From Myxococcus xanthus (GTDB taxonomy: Bacteria; Myxococcota; Myxococcia; Myxococcales; Myxococcaceae): a stretch of 64,000 nt of DNA. The stretch covers positions 114,571-178,570 of the forward strand of contig NZ_JABFNS010000001.1 in assembly GCF_013116825.1 (NCBI RefSeq), given 5' to 3'. Shown in pieces: positions 16,734 to 26,247 of this stretch; position 1 is the stretch's first letter; every line of letters starts with the position of its first letter. The position numbers were made by a program, and so were the translations under genes. The notes beneath the pieces were generated by a model, which was not told the origin of the DNA, made no database searches, and saw nothing but the letters and a program-made list of their open reading frames with translations.

Positions 16734-18821
16734 ATGAGAAGGGCGTACGTGGCGTCGTTGCTGACCGGGCTGTTGACCTCCTCCGTGGCGACGGCCGAGG
16801 CCCCACCCCAGGAGCCCTTCCTGTGGCTCGAGGAGGTCCAGGGCGAGAAGGCGCTCGAATGGGTTCGCGCGCAGAACGCGCGGACGCTCGCGGTGTTGGA
16901 GAAGGACCCGCGCTTCGAGACCTTCCACGCCCAGGCGCTCGAGCTGCTCACCTCCACCGACCGCATTCCCTCGCCCGGCTTCCGGGCTGGCGGTGTGGAC
17001 AACTTCTGGCAGGACCGCGACAACCCCCGAGGCATCTGGCGGCACACCTCGCTGGATGGCTACACGCGCGCCCAGACGCCGTGGGAGACGGTGCTGGACG
17101 TGGACGCGCTGGCGAAGGCCGAGAAGGCCAACTGGATTTGGAAGGGCAGCAACTGCCTGCCTCCCGCGGACCAGCGCTGCCTCGTCTCCCTGTCCAACGG
17201 AGGCAAGGACGCCGTCGAGCTGCGCGAGTTCGACGCCGCCGCGAAGCACTTCGTGGAAGGCGGTTTCCAGGTCCCGGAGGGCAAGCTGTCAGCGTCCTGG
17301 CTGGACGCGGACACGCTGCTGGTGGGGCGCGACTGGGGCGGGGACACGCTCACGGAGTCGGGCTATCCCTTCGTGCTCAAACGTTGGAAGCGGGGCACGC
17401 CGCTGACGGAGGCGCAGGAGGTCTTCCGGGGCGAGCGCACCGACGTCTCCGCGTCCCCCGTGCCGCTGCGGGACGCGGACGGCGCGCTGCGGGCGGTGCT
17501 GGTCAACCGCGCGGTGACCTTCTTCGAGTCGGAGTACTACCTGCTGGGAGACGCGGCGCCCGTGCGGCTCCCGTTTCCCCGGAAGTCCTCGCTCCAGGCC
17601 TTCGTGGACGGGCAGGTCGTCTTCACGATTGAAGAGGACTGGGGCCGCTTCAAGCAGGGCGCGCTGCTTGCGTACCCGTTGGCCGCGCTGAAGGCGGACC
17701 CGGCGAAGGCGAAGCCCGCGCTGCTCTTCCAGCCAGGAGCGCGTCAGGCCATCGAATCGGTGGCGGCGACGCGGGGCCAGGTGCTGGTGAGCCTCTATGA
17801 GGACGTGAAGGGCGCGCTGGATGTCTACACGCCGGTGAAGAACCGTTGGAGCCGCAAACGGCTGGCCTTGCCGAAGAACGCCTCGGTCGCCATCACCGCG
17901 ACGTCGTCATCGCATGACCGCTTCTTCGTGAAGTCCCAGGGCTTCCTCGCGCCGACGTCGCTGTGGCTGGCGGATGCGAAGGCGGGCACGGTGAAGAAGG
18001 TGAAGTCGCTGCCCGCGCGCTTCGATGCCTCGAAGCTCCAGGTGGACCAGTCCTGGGCGAAGTCGAAGGACGGCACCCGGGTTCCGTACTTCCTGGTGCG
18101 GCCGAAGGCGCGGAAGCTCGACGGCACGCTGCCGACGCTGGTGTATGGCTATGGCGGCTTCCAGGTGTCCAAGCCGCCCGTCTACCTGCCGGAGGAGGGC
18201 AAGTTGTGGATGGAGCGCGGAGGAGCCTACGTTGTCGCCAACATCCGGGGCGGAGGCGAGTTCGGTCCGCGCTGGCACCAGGCGGCCCTGCGGGAGCACC
18301 GCCAGCGCGCGTTCGACGACTTCGCGGCGGTGATGGAAGACCTGGTGCGGAGGAAGATCAGCTCCCCGCGCTACATGGGCATCTACGGCCGCTCCAACGG
18401 CGGTGTCCTCACCAGCGTGGCGATGACGCAGCGCCCGGACCTGTTCAACGCGGCCGTCATCGAAAGCCCGCTCATCGACATGATGCGCTACCACCTGCTG
18501 CCAGCGGGCGCGTCGTGGGTGGGGGAGTTCGGCAACCCGGAGGTGCCCGGGGACGCGGCGTTCATCTCGAAGTACTCCGCCTACCAGAACCTCCGCGAGG
18601 GCGTGCGCTACCCCGCGCCGTACATCACCACGAACACGAAGGATGACCGCGTCCATCCGGGCCACGCGCGGAAGTTCGCGGCGCGCCTGGAGGCCATGGG
18701 GCTGCCGTACCTGTATTACGAGAACACCGACGGCGGGCACTCCAACGACTCGGACCCGATGCTCAACGCGCGCCGGTGGGCGCTGCACCACGTCTACTTG
18801 TCGCGGCAGTTGATGGACTGA
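16734..18821 (+). CDS. prolyl oligopeptidase family serine peptidase, exported
   Basis: This 695-residue protein begins with a signal peptide (to about residue 22, ending ATAEA). The N-terminal body has the seven-bladed propeller typical of S9A oligopeptidases and the entry segment EPFLWLEEVQGEKALEWV. The C-terminal catalytic domain has the nucleophile Ser554 in GRSNGG, Asp637/638 in TKDDRVHPGH and His669 in DGGHSND. It should hydrolyse short proline-containing peptides in the periplasm or outside. Start ATG 16734 is chosen because it gives a proper signal peptide and has a purine-rich element before it. Confidence 0.93.
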   Translation: MRRAYVASLLTGLLTSSVATAEAPPQEPFLWLEEVQGEKALEWVRAQNARTLAVLEKDPRFETFHAQALELLTSTDRIPSPGFRAGGVDNFWQDRDNPRGIWRHTSLDGYTRAQTPWETVLDVDALAKAEKANWIWKGSNCLPPADQRCLVSLSNGGKDAVELREFDAAAKHFVEGGFQVPEGKLSASWLDADTLLVGRDWGGDTLTESGYPFVLKRWKRGTPLTEAQEVFRGERTDVSASPVPLRDADGALRAVLVNRAVTFFESEYYLLGDAAPVRLPFPRKSSLQAFVDGQVVFTIEEDWGRFKQGALLAYPLAALKADPAKAKPALLFQPGARQAIESVAATRGQVLVSLYEDVKGALDVYTPVKNRWSRKRLALPKNASVAITATSSSHDRFFVKSQGFLAPTSLWLADAKAGTVKKVKSLPARFDASKLQVDQSWAKSKDGTRVPYFLVRPKARKLDGTLPTLVYGYGGFQVSKPPVYLPEEGKLWMERGGAYVVANIRGGGEFGPRWHQAALREHRQRAFDDFAAVMEDLVRRKISSPRYMGIYGRSNGGVLTSVAMTQRPDLFNAAVIESPLIDMMRYHLLPAGASWVGEFGNPEVPGDAAFISKYSAYQNLREGVRYPAPYITTNTKDDRVHPGHARKFAARLEAMGLPYLYYENTDGGHSNDSDPMLNARRWALHHVYLSRQLMD

Positions 18822-18950
18822 ACGCCCGGGGGCATGCGGCCGGGCAGGCTGAGGCTGTCAGGATCGTCCGGAGCCCCTGGTCTTCACCGCGCTACATTCC
18901 CGCGTCATGGAAAACCTCCCTGACGCCGTGGAACCGAAGTTGGGAAGGCC

Positions 18951-20351
18951 ATGCTGCTGACGCTCTCGACGACGCATCATCCCGCGACCGACCTCGGGTA
19001 CCTGCTCCACAAGAACCCGCACCGCCCGCAGTCGTTCGAATTGTCCTTCGGACACGCGCACGTCTTCTATCCGGAGGCGACGGAGGCGCGCACCACGGTG
19101 GCGTTGTTGCTGGAGGTCGACCCCGTCGGGCTCGTCAGGGAGCGTCGCGGCCCTTCGGGCGAAGGCGGTGTGCTGGAGCAGTACGTGAATGACCGGCCCT
19201 ACGTGGCCTCGTCGTTCCTGAGCGTCGCGCTCGCACGCACCTTTCGCAACGCGATGTCGGGCAGCAGCAAGGAGCGGCCGGACCTGGCCGGGCAGCCGCT
19301 TCCACTGGTGGCCCGCCTCTCCGTGCTTCCCTGTCGTGGTGGCGAGCCCTTCCTTCGGAAGCTCTTCGAGCCTCTGGGCTACACCGTCACCGCCACGCGG
19401 CATGCGCTGGACGAGACGGTCCCAGACTGGGGCCCCAGCCGCTACTTCACCGTCACGCTGGAGGCCCGCACGCGCCTGAGCGACCTGCTCACGCACCTCT
19501 ATGTGCTGATTCCCGTGCTGGATGACGACAAGCACTACTGGGTGGGCGACGAGGAGGTGGAGAAGCTCCTGCGGCACGGGGAGGGCTGGCTGGCGGCGCA
19601 CCCGGAACGGGACATCATCACCCGGCGCTACCTGCGTCACCGCAGGAGCCTCGCGCGCGAAGCGCTGGAGCGGCTCTCCGGTGACGAAGCGCCCGAGCCG
19701 GAGGAGGGGACGCAGGCGCGCAACCAGGAGGAAGCCGCGCTCGAGTCGCGGCTGAGCCTCAACGAGCAGCGGCTCCAGGCGGTGGTCGCCGTCCTCAAGC
19801 AGAGCGGTGCCACGCGCGTGGTGGACCTGGGCTGCGGCGAGGGCAAGCTGCTCCGGGCCCTGCTCAAGGAGCGGCAGTTCACCGACATCCTCGGCATGGA
19901 CGTGTCCTTCCGTTCGCTGGAGATTGCCCGGGACCGGCTGGACCTGGACCGGATGCCGGAGCTTCAGCGCCGCCGGATACAGCTGCTCCACGGCTCCCTC
20001 ATGTATCGGGACGCGCGGCTGGCCGGGTACGAGGCCGCCTCCGTCATCGAGGTCATCGAGCACCTGGACCCGCCGCGCCTCGCGGCCTTCGAGCGCGTCC
20101 TCTTCGAGTCCGCCCGGCCCAACGTGGTGGCGCTCACCACGCCCAACGCCGAATACAACGTGCGCTTCGAATCGCTCCCCGCGGGCACCTTCCGCCACCG
20201 CGACCACCGCTTCGAGTGGACCCGGGCCGAGTTCGAGTCCTGGGCCCGAGGCATCTGCGAGCGCTTCGGCTACAGCGTTCGTTTCCTCCCCGTGGGGCCC
20301 CTGGACCCGGACGTCGGTGCGCCGACCCAGATGGCGGTGTTCGCGCGATGA
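18951..20351 (+). CDS. hen1: 3'-terminal RNA ribose 2'-O-methyltransferase Hen1
   Basis: This is a 466-residue bacterial Hen1. The N-terminal half is the Hen1-specific domain that docks on Pnkp. The C-terminal methyltransferase starts with VVDLGCGEGKLL (about 290-301). The metal-binding set E-x2-E-H in SVIEVIEHL (E367, E370, H371) with His419 in RHRDHRFEW is intact. It methylates the 2'-OH at the broken 3' end before sealing, so that the repaired RNA resists re-cleavage. GGGAAGG precedes ATG 18951. A 17-codon frame (18907-18960) overlaps the start and could be a leader, but may be chance. Its stop overlaps the pnkp start by 4 bases. Confidence 0.95.
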   Translation: MLLTLSTTHHPATDLGYLLHKNPHRPQSFELSFGHAHVFYPEATEARTTVALLLEVDPVGLVRERRGPSGEGGVLEQYVNDRPYVASSFLSVALARTFRNAMSGSSKERPDLAGQPLPLVARLSVLPCRGGEPFLRKLFEPLGYTVTATRHALDETVPDWGPSRYFTVTLEARTRLSDLLTHLYVLIPVLDDDKHYWVGDEEVEKLLRHGEGWLAAHPERDIITRRYLRHRRSLAREALERLSGDEAPEPEEGTQARNQEEAALESRLSLNEQRLQAVVAVLKQSGATRVVDLGCGEGKLLRALLKERQFTDILGMDVSFRSLEIARDRLDLDRMPELQRRRIQLLHGSLMYRDARLAGYEAASVIEVIEHLDPPRLAAFERVLFESARPNVVALTTPNAEYNVRFESLPAGTFRHRDHRFEWTRAEFESWARGICERFGYSVRFLPVGPLDPDVGAPTQMAVFAR

Positions 20352-22912
20352 AGCTCACGATTCCTGAACTCTCCCTGGTCCTGCTCATCGGTCCATCCGG
20401 CGCGGGCAAGTCCACCTTCGCGCGCCGGCACTTCAAGCCGACCGAGGTCCTGTCGTCGGACACCTACCGGGGCATCGTCTCCGACGACGAGAACAGCATG
20501 GAGGCCACGAAGGACGCGTTCGAGACGCTGCGCTTCGTCGCGGCCAAGCGGCTGGCGCGGGGGCTGCTCACCGTCATCGACGCGACCAGCGTGCAGCCGG
20601 AGGCGCGCAAGCCCCTGGTGGAGCTCGCGCGCGAGTTCCACGTGCTGCCCGTGGCGGTGGTGCTCGACGTCCCCGAAAAGACGTGCCAGGAGCGCAACAG
20701 CCAGCGGCCCGACCGGGCCTTCGGTGCTCACGTGGTGCGCAACCAACTCCAGCAGATGCACCGCTCGCTGCGAGGGCTGGAGCGCGAGGGCTTTCGCCAC
20801 GTCCACGTGCTGAAACCGGAGGTGTTGGAGGCCATCGAGTTCGTGCGGCAGCCGCTGTGGAACAACCGCAAGCACGAGCACGGGCCCTTCGACATCATCG
20901 GCGACGTTCATGGGTGCCGGGAGGAGTTGGAGGCGCTGCTGGGCAAGCTGGGCTACGAGGTGCGTCCACGGGCGGATGGGACGCCAGGGTTCGACGTGCG
21001 TCCGCCCGAGGGCCGCAAGGCCATCTTCGTGGGAGACCTGGTGGACCGGGGGCCGGATACCCCGGGCGTGCTCCGGCTCGTCATGGACATGGTGGCGGCG
21101 GGCAGCGCGCTGTGCGTCCCGGGCAATCACGAAGTGAAGCTGATGCGCAAGCTGCGCGGCCGGGACGTGAAGGTGTCCCACGGGCTTGCCCAGTCGCTGG
21201 AGCAGCTCGAGCGCGAGCCGCCCGAGTTCCACAAGGCGGTGGTGGATTTCATCGATGGGCTCGTCTCGCACTACGTCCTCGACGAGGGGCGGCTGGTGGT
21301 GGCGCACGCGGGCCTCAAGGCGTCCATGCAGGGCCGTGGTTCCGGCAGGGTGCGTGAGTTCGCCCTGTACGGGGAGACGACGGGCGAGACGGATGAGTTC
21401 GGTCTGCCCGTGCGCTTCAACTGGGCCGCGGAGTACCGGGGCAGGGCGGCGGTGGTGTACGGGCACACGCCAGTGCTGGAGGCGGACTGGCTCAACAACA
21501 CGCTCTGCGTGGACACGGGCTGCGTGTATGGCGGCAAGCTGACGGCGCTGCGTTATCCGGAGCGGGAGCTCGTCTCGGTGCCCGCGGCGCGCGCCTACGC
21601 GGAGTCCATCCGGCCGCTGGGCGGTGCCGTCACGCCAGGGGGCGGGCTGAGCGCGCAGCAGGTGCATGACGACCTGCTGGACATCGACGACGTGCGGGGC
21701 AAGCGCGTGGTGACGACGCGGCTGAGCCAGAACGTGACGGTGCGCGAGGAGAACGCCACGGCGGCGCTGGAGGCGATGAGCCGGTTCGCCATCGACCCGA
21801 AGTGGCTCATCTACCTGCCGCCGACGATGTCGCCCTCGGAGACGAGCAAGGCGCCGGGCTATCTCGAGCACCCGGCGGAGGCGCTCGCCTACTACCGCAA
21901 GGAAGGGGTGGCGAAGGTCGTGTGCGAGGAGAAGCACATGGGCTCGCGCGCGGTGGTCGTGGTCGCCCGCGACGAGGCCGCGGCGCGGCGACGCTTCGGC
22001 GTCACGACGGGCGAGCTGGGCGTCTGTTACACGCGCACGGGGCGCCGCTTCTTCTCGGACACAGGGCTCGAAGCGGCGTTCCTCGCGCGGGTGCGCGCGG
22101 CGCTCACCGCGTCGGGTTTCTGGGAGGCGCACCAGACGGACTGGGCGTGCCTCGACGGGGAGCTGATGCCCTGGTCCTTCAAGGCCCAGGAGTTGCTGCG
22201 CGACCAATACGCATCGGTGGGGGCGGCTTCACGCGCGGCGCTCACGGACGTGGTGTCGGTGCTGGAGCAGGCGGTGGGGCGCGGGCTGGAAGTAGGGGAG
22301 CTGGCCGCACGCTTCGGCGAGAAGGCGCGCAGCGTGGAGCAGTACGTGGAGGCCTACCGGCGCTACTGCTGGCCCGTGCATTCGCTGGAGGACGTGCGGT
22401 TCGCGCCGTTCCACCTGCTGGCGACGGAAGGGGTGGCGCACATGGACAAGGACCATGTGTGGCACATGGAGACGCTCGCCCGGGTGTGCCAGGCGGACGC
22501 GACGTTGCTGGTGGCGACACCGTTCCGCGTGGTGGCGCTGGAGGATGAAGCCGCGGTGGCGGAGGGCGTGCGCTGGTGGGAGGAGCTCACGGCGCGAGGA
22601 GGGGAGGGCATGGTGGTCAAGCCGCTCGACTTCGCGGTGCGTGGGCGCAAGGGGCTGCTCCAGCCGGCCATCAAGTCACGAGGTCCGGAGTACCTGCGCA
22701 TCATCTACGGCCCGGAGTACACCGCGCCCGCGAACCTGGAGCGGCTGCGTCAGCGGGGTTTGTCCACGAAGCGCTCCCTGGCGCTGCGTGAGTTCGCGCT
22801 CGGGGTCGAAGGTCTGGAGCGGTTCGCGCGAGGCGAGCCGCTGCGCCGCGTACACGAGTGTGTCTTTGGCGTCCTCGCCTTGGAGAGTGAGCCGGTGGAC
22901 CCTCGGCTTTGA
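20348..22912 (+). CDS. pnkp: polynucleotide kinase-phosphatase-ligase Pnkp (RNA repair)
   Basis: The 854-residue protein has the three domains of bacterial Pnkp. The kinase has Walker A GPSGAGKST (15-23). The metallophosphatase has DVHG (186-189), GDLVDRG (229-235), GNHE (259-262), HAG (320-322) and GHT (372-374). The C-terminal adenylyltransferase has Lys529 in EEKHMGSRA as the likely AMP-accepting residue and KSRG near the end. With Hen1 it heals and seals RNAs cut by ribotoxins. The length matches the characterised clostridial enzyme (about 870). The start overlaps hen1 (ATGA), so they are co-translated; the pair is a complete two-gene RNA-repair cassette. Confidence 0.96.
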   Translation: MKLTIPELSLVLLIGPSGAGKSTFARRHFKPTEVLSSDTYRGIVSDDENSMEATKDAFETLRFVAAKRLARGLLTVIDATSVQPEARKPLVELAREFHVLPVAVVLDVPEKTCQERNSQRPDRAFGAHVVRNQLQQMHRSLRGLEREGFRHVHVLKPEVLEAIEFVRQPLWNNRKHEHGPFDIIGDVHGCREELEALLGKLGYEVRPRADGTPGFDVRPPEGRKAIFVGDLVDRGPDTPGVLRLVMDMVAAGSALCVPGNHEVKLMRKLRGRDVKVSHGLAQSLEQLEREPPEFHKAVVDFIDGLVSHYVLDEGRLVVAHAGLKASMQGRGSGRVREFALYGETTGETDEFGLPVRFNWAAEYRGRAAVVYGHTPVLEADWLNNTLCVDTGCVYGGKLTALRYPERELVSVPAARAYAESIRPLGGAVTPGGGLSAQQVHDDLLDIDDVRGKRVVTTRLSQNVTVREENATAALEAMSRFAIDPKWLIYLPPTMSPSETSKAPGYLEHPAEALAYYRKEGVAKVVCEEKHMGSRAVVVVARDEAAARRRFGVTTGELGVCYTRTGRRFFSDTGLEAAFLARVRAALTASGFWEAHQTDWACLDGELMPWSFKAQELLRDQYASVGAASRAALTDVVSVLEQAVGRGLEVGELAARFGEKARSVEQYVEAYRRYCWPVHSLEDVRFAPFHLLATEGVAHMDKDHVWHMETLARVCQADATLLVATPFRVVALEDEAAVAEGVRWWEELTARGGEGMVVKPLDFAVRGRKGLLQPAIKSRGPEYLRIIYGPEYTAPANLERLRQRGLSTKRSLALREFALGVEGLERFARGEPLRRVHECVFGVLALESEPVDPRL

Positions 22913-22923
22913 TGTAGGCTCAG

Positions 22924-23160
22924 ATGGGCCCCATGGCGTTCGTCACGGCTGGGATGGTGGCGACCGACTCGCTCGTTCCTCACTGTGAGGTGGTGGAGGG
23001 GCAGCCGTCGTTCTCGTACTTCATCCGGTGGCCTTGGTTTGGATTGGCCCTGGTAGCGCTCGTGGGCGGCATTGCCTATGCGCGCCGGGCTCAGTCGCCC
23101 AGAGACGCACGGGACGTGCTCCTGGCCCGGCTCCCGCCAGATGTCTGCGAGGAAGTCTGA
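22924..23160 (+). CDS. small hypothetical membrane protein
   Basis: A 78-residue frame begins 11 bases after pnkp. It has one likely membrane helix, WPWFGLALVALVGGIAYA (about residues 36-53), followed by a positively charged stretch. Codons have mostly G/C third positions, as expected for this genome, but the ribosome-binding site is weak and no family is recognised. It could be a real small gene read with pnkp or a chance frame. Confidence 0.42.
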   Translation: MGPMAFVTAGMVATDSLVPHCEVVEGQPSFSYFIRWPWFGLALVALVGGIAYARRAQSPRDARDVLLARLPPDVCEEV

Positions 23161-23262
23161 GAGGTGCTCTGGTGCGGTGCAGCAGGCCCGCGCCGCGTAT
23201 GAAGCTCGCGAGGAGCCTCCTACGCCGCGCGATCCGCGCTGAAGCCCGTGGCGGTGCGCGCC

Positions 23263-24933
23263 TCAGGGGCGCTGCTGGGCCAGCATCCAGGCGAACACCT
23301 TGGGCTCTTTGTAGACCCGGTCCCAGATGTAGTGATTGCCATCGTGGAAGAGGGTGAAGAGCACGGGCTTCACCGGCTCGGCGCCCGTGGTGTCGGTGTT
23401 CGTCTGTCCATCAATCCACTCCCACTGCCCGCTCCCGGGCCGGAAGAACGCCGTCCCTGTACGAGCCGGGGAGGGGTAGGTGCTCATGACGCCACCGGTG
23501 CCGCCCATGGCGGTTCCCAGGTCCGTGAACCAGGTGGCGGTCGCGATGTAGTAGGTGTCTTGGTCGAGCAGGCCGTGTGAGCCCCAGATGGGAAGGTTTG
23601 CTTGGACCATCTTCAGGGCATCTGCGGCGCTTGAACCGTAGCCTCCTTTGCAGATGGGGATGGCGGCGGCGAGCTTCGAGGGGAAGAGCGCTGCGTAGTT
23701 GAACGTCCCCGCGCCGCCCATGCTGAGGCCCGTCAGGTAGACGCGCTTCCTGTCTGTCTTGAACGTCGCCAGGATGTGCTCGAAGAAGGGGTCCAGGTTG
23801 TATTGGGCTTCATAGGTGCTCCAGAATCCCGACGTGCTCGTCTGCGGAGAGACCAGGATGAAGGGATAGTCCTTCCCCTCCCGGTCGATGTACGCCTGCG
23901 GCCCGTGCGTACGAACCCTCTTGAGCTGGTCGACACCGCCATCTCCCTGTTCGCCCATCCCGTGGAGGAAGAAGACGATGGGCCAGTTCGAGCCTTCTTC
24001 GTAACCGGGCGGCAGGTACACGACATAGCCGTAGCCGCCCGGCGTCGAGGGTGACTTGTAGACCTCCTGCGTGGTGCCACGGCCCGTGGGCGCGGGTGTC
24101 ACCTGGACCTTCACTCTGTCGCTGGCGGTAGCGCCGTCGTCGTCCGTCACCGTCAGCTCGAACTCGTAGAGCCCCTGCACCAGCCCGGACGCCGTCGCGG
24201 AGAGCGTCGTGGCGCCCGTCAGGGTCGCGGTATTGGGACCGGACACCTGGGTCCACTGCCGCGTCACGACTGTTCCGTCGCTGTCCGTCGCGGTGCCCGT
24301 GAGGGGGGCGGCATTCGTGGGCAGCATCACCGTCTGGTCCGCTCCGGCGGAGACCGTGGGCGGAAGGTTGGCGGGCGGCTCGCCCGTCACGGGGGCGCCG
24401 TAGATGACGACTTCGTTCATGCCCGCATAGCGGGTCCTCGTAAGGTGGAGGTACCGCGTGCGCTGGGTGACGGGCACGACCCACCAGGCTTGCCACCGGG
24501 TCAGGGTGATGTTCGTCACTGGCGTCCAGGCACCCGGCTCGCCGGCCGCGAAGGACACGCTGCCGCTGTCGAAGGTGTCGAAGACGCCAATCTCCGTGAT
24601 GTCATACAGCGCGCCCAGGTCGATGATGAGGCCCATGGGGTACGCGGCATCGTTGAAGATGGCGTCACCCCAGGTGGTGACGGGCGCGGCGCCCGTTCCC
24701 GCGCGAGGGTCTCCAACGAGCGCCTGCTCATCGAAGAGGTTCTGGTACGGACCCGCGACGGGACGAACGCCGTCGGGCTGCACCATGGAGGCGGTGAGGG
24801 TCAGCTTGCTGCTGGTGAGGAGCGGCGCCGTCGCGGTGACGTCGCCGGAAGGGTCCACGGCTTCGGGACTGCCACACCCGGCAATCATTGCGAGCGCGAA
24901 GACGGCCTTTTTGATGCGGTCATGAATATGCAT
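23263..24933 (-). CDS. secreted lipoprotein esterase (discoidin-like, PKD-like, alpha/beta hydrolase)
   Basis: This is a 556-residue lipoprotein with lipobox IAGC (Cys20). The first 150 mature residues form a discoidin-like beta domain. A PKD/cadherin-like repeat with NLPPTVSAGADQTVMLP and ELTVTDDDGATASDRV follows at about 185-280. The C-terminal esterase domain has nucleophile Ser in GLSMGG, an oxyanion HGMGEQGDGG loop and His in DGNHYIWD. It resembles PHB-depolymerase/feruloyl-esterase-like enzymes with carbohydrate- or surface-binding modules. It probably acts on an extracellular ester at the cell surface; the substrate is unknown. Confidence 0.86.
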   Translation of the reverse strand: MHIHDRIKKAVFALAMIAGCGSPEAVDPSGDVTATAPLLTSSKLTLTASMVQPDGVRPVAGPYQNLFDEQALVGDPRAGTGAAPVTTWGDAIFNDAAYPMGLIIDLGALYDITEIGVFDTFDSGSVSFAAGEPGAWTPVTNITLTRWQAWWVVPVTQRTRYLHLTRTRYAGMNEVVIYGAPVTGEPPANLPPTVSAGADQTVMLPTNAAPLTGTATDSDGTVVTRQWTQVSGPNTATLTGATTLSATASGLVQGLYEFELTVTDDDGATASDRVKVQVTPAPTGRGTTQEVYKSPSTPGGYGYVVYLPPGYEEGSNWPIVFFLHGMGEQGDGGVDQLKRVRTHGPQAYIDREGKDYPFILVSPQTSTSGFWSTYEAQYNLDPFFEHILATFKTDRKRVYLTGLSMGGAGTFNYAALFPSKLAAAIPICKGGYGSSAADALKMVQANLPIWGSHGLLDQDTYYIATATWFTDLGTAMGGTGGVMSTYPSPARTGTAFFRPGSGQWEWIDGQTNTDTTGAEPVKPVLFTLFHDGNHYIWDRVYKEPKVFAWMLAQQRP

Positions 24934-24960
24934 GAAAAATCCAATGGTGGCTATGAGTGG

Positions 24961-24977
24961 GCTCCGGTGGCCGGAGC
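24961..24977. repeat. short perfect hairpin upstream of esterase gene
   Basis: GCTCCGG and CCGGAGC form a perfect 7-bp stem with a 3-base loop, 28 bases upstream of the esterase start codon, so it could fold in its leader. No U-run follows on either strand, so a terminator is not indicated. Confidence 0.3.
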
Positions 24978-25005
24978 AATGGTAGTTCTAAAGCTGAAAT
25001 CTTGG

Positions 25006-25017
25006 AATACTCGTATT
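25006..25017. promoter_or_regulatory. AT-rich palindrome in a divergent promoter region
   Basis: AATAC-TC-GTATT is a perfect 5-2-5 inverted repeat inside a roughly 45-base AT-rich stretch (about 24980-25025), striking in a 70% GC genome. It lies between the divergent esterase and hydrolase genes. It may be a regulator site or overlap a promoter; no protein is assigned. Confidence 0.3.
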
Positions 25018-25183
25018 TATGTGTTTCTGGGGCGTGGGCCTGGCTCCGCGCTTTGAGGGGGACTCCTCCCCGCAGGGCCAGGAGGTATGGCGGCACCATC
25101 ACCCACCCCATGCGGGCAAGGGGAGAGGCAGCCCCGGCGTGCGCTGGTGCTTGGCGAAGGCGCTCGCCAGTATTCCCAAGCGC

Positions 25184-26185
25184 ATGCGAACGAACCTCGT
25201 GGGTGCCGCGCTTCTCTTGTGGGCTGGTTGTGATTCCGCTCCGTTGCCCCCTGGGCCTGATGACACGCCGTCCCTGCACCAGGTGACGCGTGTGGAGGCT
25301 GTCCGGGGCGTCGAGCTGGAGGTGCTCGACTATGGCGGCCAGGGCCCGGCGCTCATGTTCCTCGCGGGCATGGGCAGCACAGCCCACATCTTCGACGAGC
25401 TGGCGCTCGAGTTCCGGGACACGCACCACGTCTACGCGCTTACCCGCCGTGGCTACGGCGCCTCGGATTGGCCCGACACCGGCTATGACACCGCCACGCT
25501 GGCCACGGATGTCCTGGGGGTGCTGGACACGCTGGGGCTGTCGAAGGCATCGTTCGCGGGCCACTCCCTGGCGGGGGACGAGCTGACGTGGCTGGCGCTC
25601 CACCACCCCGAGCGCGTGGAGGCACTCGTCTACCTGGACGCCACCGACAGCCGGGGCGAGATTGCCGCGTTCCTGGAGGGCGAGCCGTTGCCGCCGCTGC
25701 CGTTCTCCGTGCTCGACGGCCTTCCTTCACGGCAGGCGGTGGCGGAGCGGCTGGCGCAAGATTTGGGCGGAGGGCTCCCCGCGCACGAAGTTGAACAGGC
25801 GTATGTGTTCGACGCCGCGACAGGGGCCTACCTGCGCGAGCGCCGCCATCCTGGTGCGATGGAGCAGTCCGTCCGGGGCGCGGCCATCATGGACCTCGGG
25901 CGCGTGCAGGGGCCTGTGTTGTCCCTGTCGGATGGGCAGGGCTTCGCGGGTTGGGTAGAGGCCCTGGTGGCGGCCGAGTCGCTGCCGCTGGAGTTTCGGG
26001 AGAAAGCCCGCGACTTCCTGCCCGACATCCAGCAGCACGAGGCGGACCTGGAGGACGCGTTGCAGGGGCATCCTGGCTGGAGACACCTGCGACTGGAAGG
26101 CGCGGGGCACTACATCTGGCTGACGAACCGGGCGGAGGTGGTGACGCGGATGCGCGACTTCTTCGCCGCCGCCCCCGCGCCGTAG
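25184..26185 (+). CDS. alpha/beta hydrolase lipoprotein
   Basis: From ATG 25184 the protein begins MRTNLVGAALLLWAGC, a compact lipoprotein signal (lipobox WAGC), which decides this start. The remaining ~315 residues are a typical alpha/beta hydrolase: oxyanion region MFLAGMGSTAHIFDELA, nucleophile Ser in GHSLAG, and likely His in LEGAGHYIW. A cap domain separates the two halves. It may be an esterase or haloalkane-dehalogenase-like enzyme at the membrane surface. Its 3' end converges with the S4-paralogue gene. Confidence 0.83.
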   Translation: MRTNLVGAALLLWAGCDSAPLPPGPDDTPSLHQVTRVEAVRGVELEVLDYGGQGPALMFLAGMGSTAHIFDELALEFRDTHHVYALTRRGYGASDWPDTGYDTATLATDVLGVLDTLGLSKASFAGHSLAGDELTWLALHHPERVEALVYLDATDSRGEIAAFLEGEPLPPLPFSVLDGLPSRQAVAERLAQDLGGGLPAHEVEQAYVFDAATGAYLRERRHPGAMEQSVRGAAIMDLGRVQGPVLSLSDGQGFAGWVEALVAAESLPLEFREKARDFLPDIQQHEADLEDALQGHPGWRHLRLEGAGHYIWLTNRAEVVTRMRDFFAAAPAP

Positions 26186-26203
26186 CACGCCACGCCAGCG
26201 GTG

Positions 26204-26230
26204 TCTGTCCAAGCCACATGCCCGGACAGA
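26204..26230. terminator. possible bidirectional terminator hairpin
   Basis: TCTGTCC and GGACAGA form a 7-bp stem with a 13-base loop in the gap between two convergent genes (hydrolase and S4 paralogue). There is no clear U-run, so the call rests mainly on position. Confidence 0.35.
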
Positions 26231-26247
26231 GCGCCGCGGAGAACGGC

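Noticed and set aside
18865..18907. sigma-54-like GG-N10-GC site upstream of hen1 (CTGGTCTTCACCGCGCT)
   Set aside because: Only the GG/GC core and a few bases match; such spacing is frequent by chance in this GC-rich sequence.
18907..18960. 17-codon frame overlapping the hen1 start
   Set aside because: Too short and without clear ribosome-binding site to call as a leader peptide.
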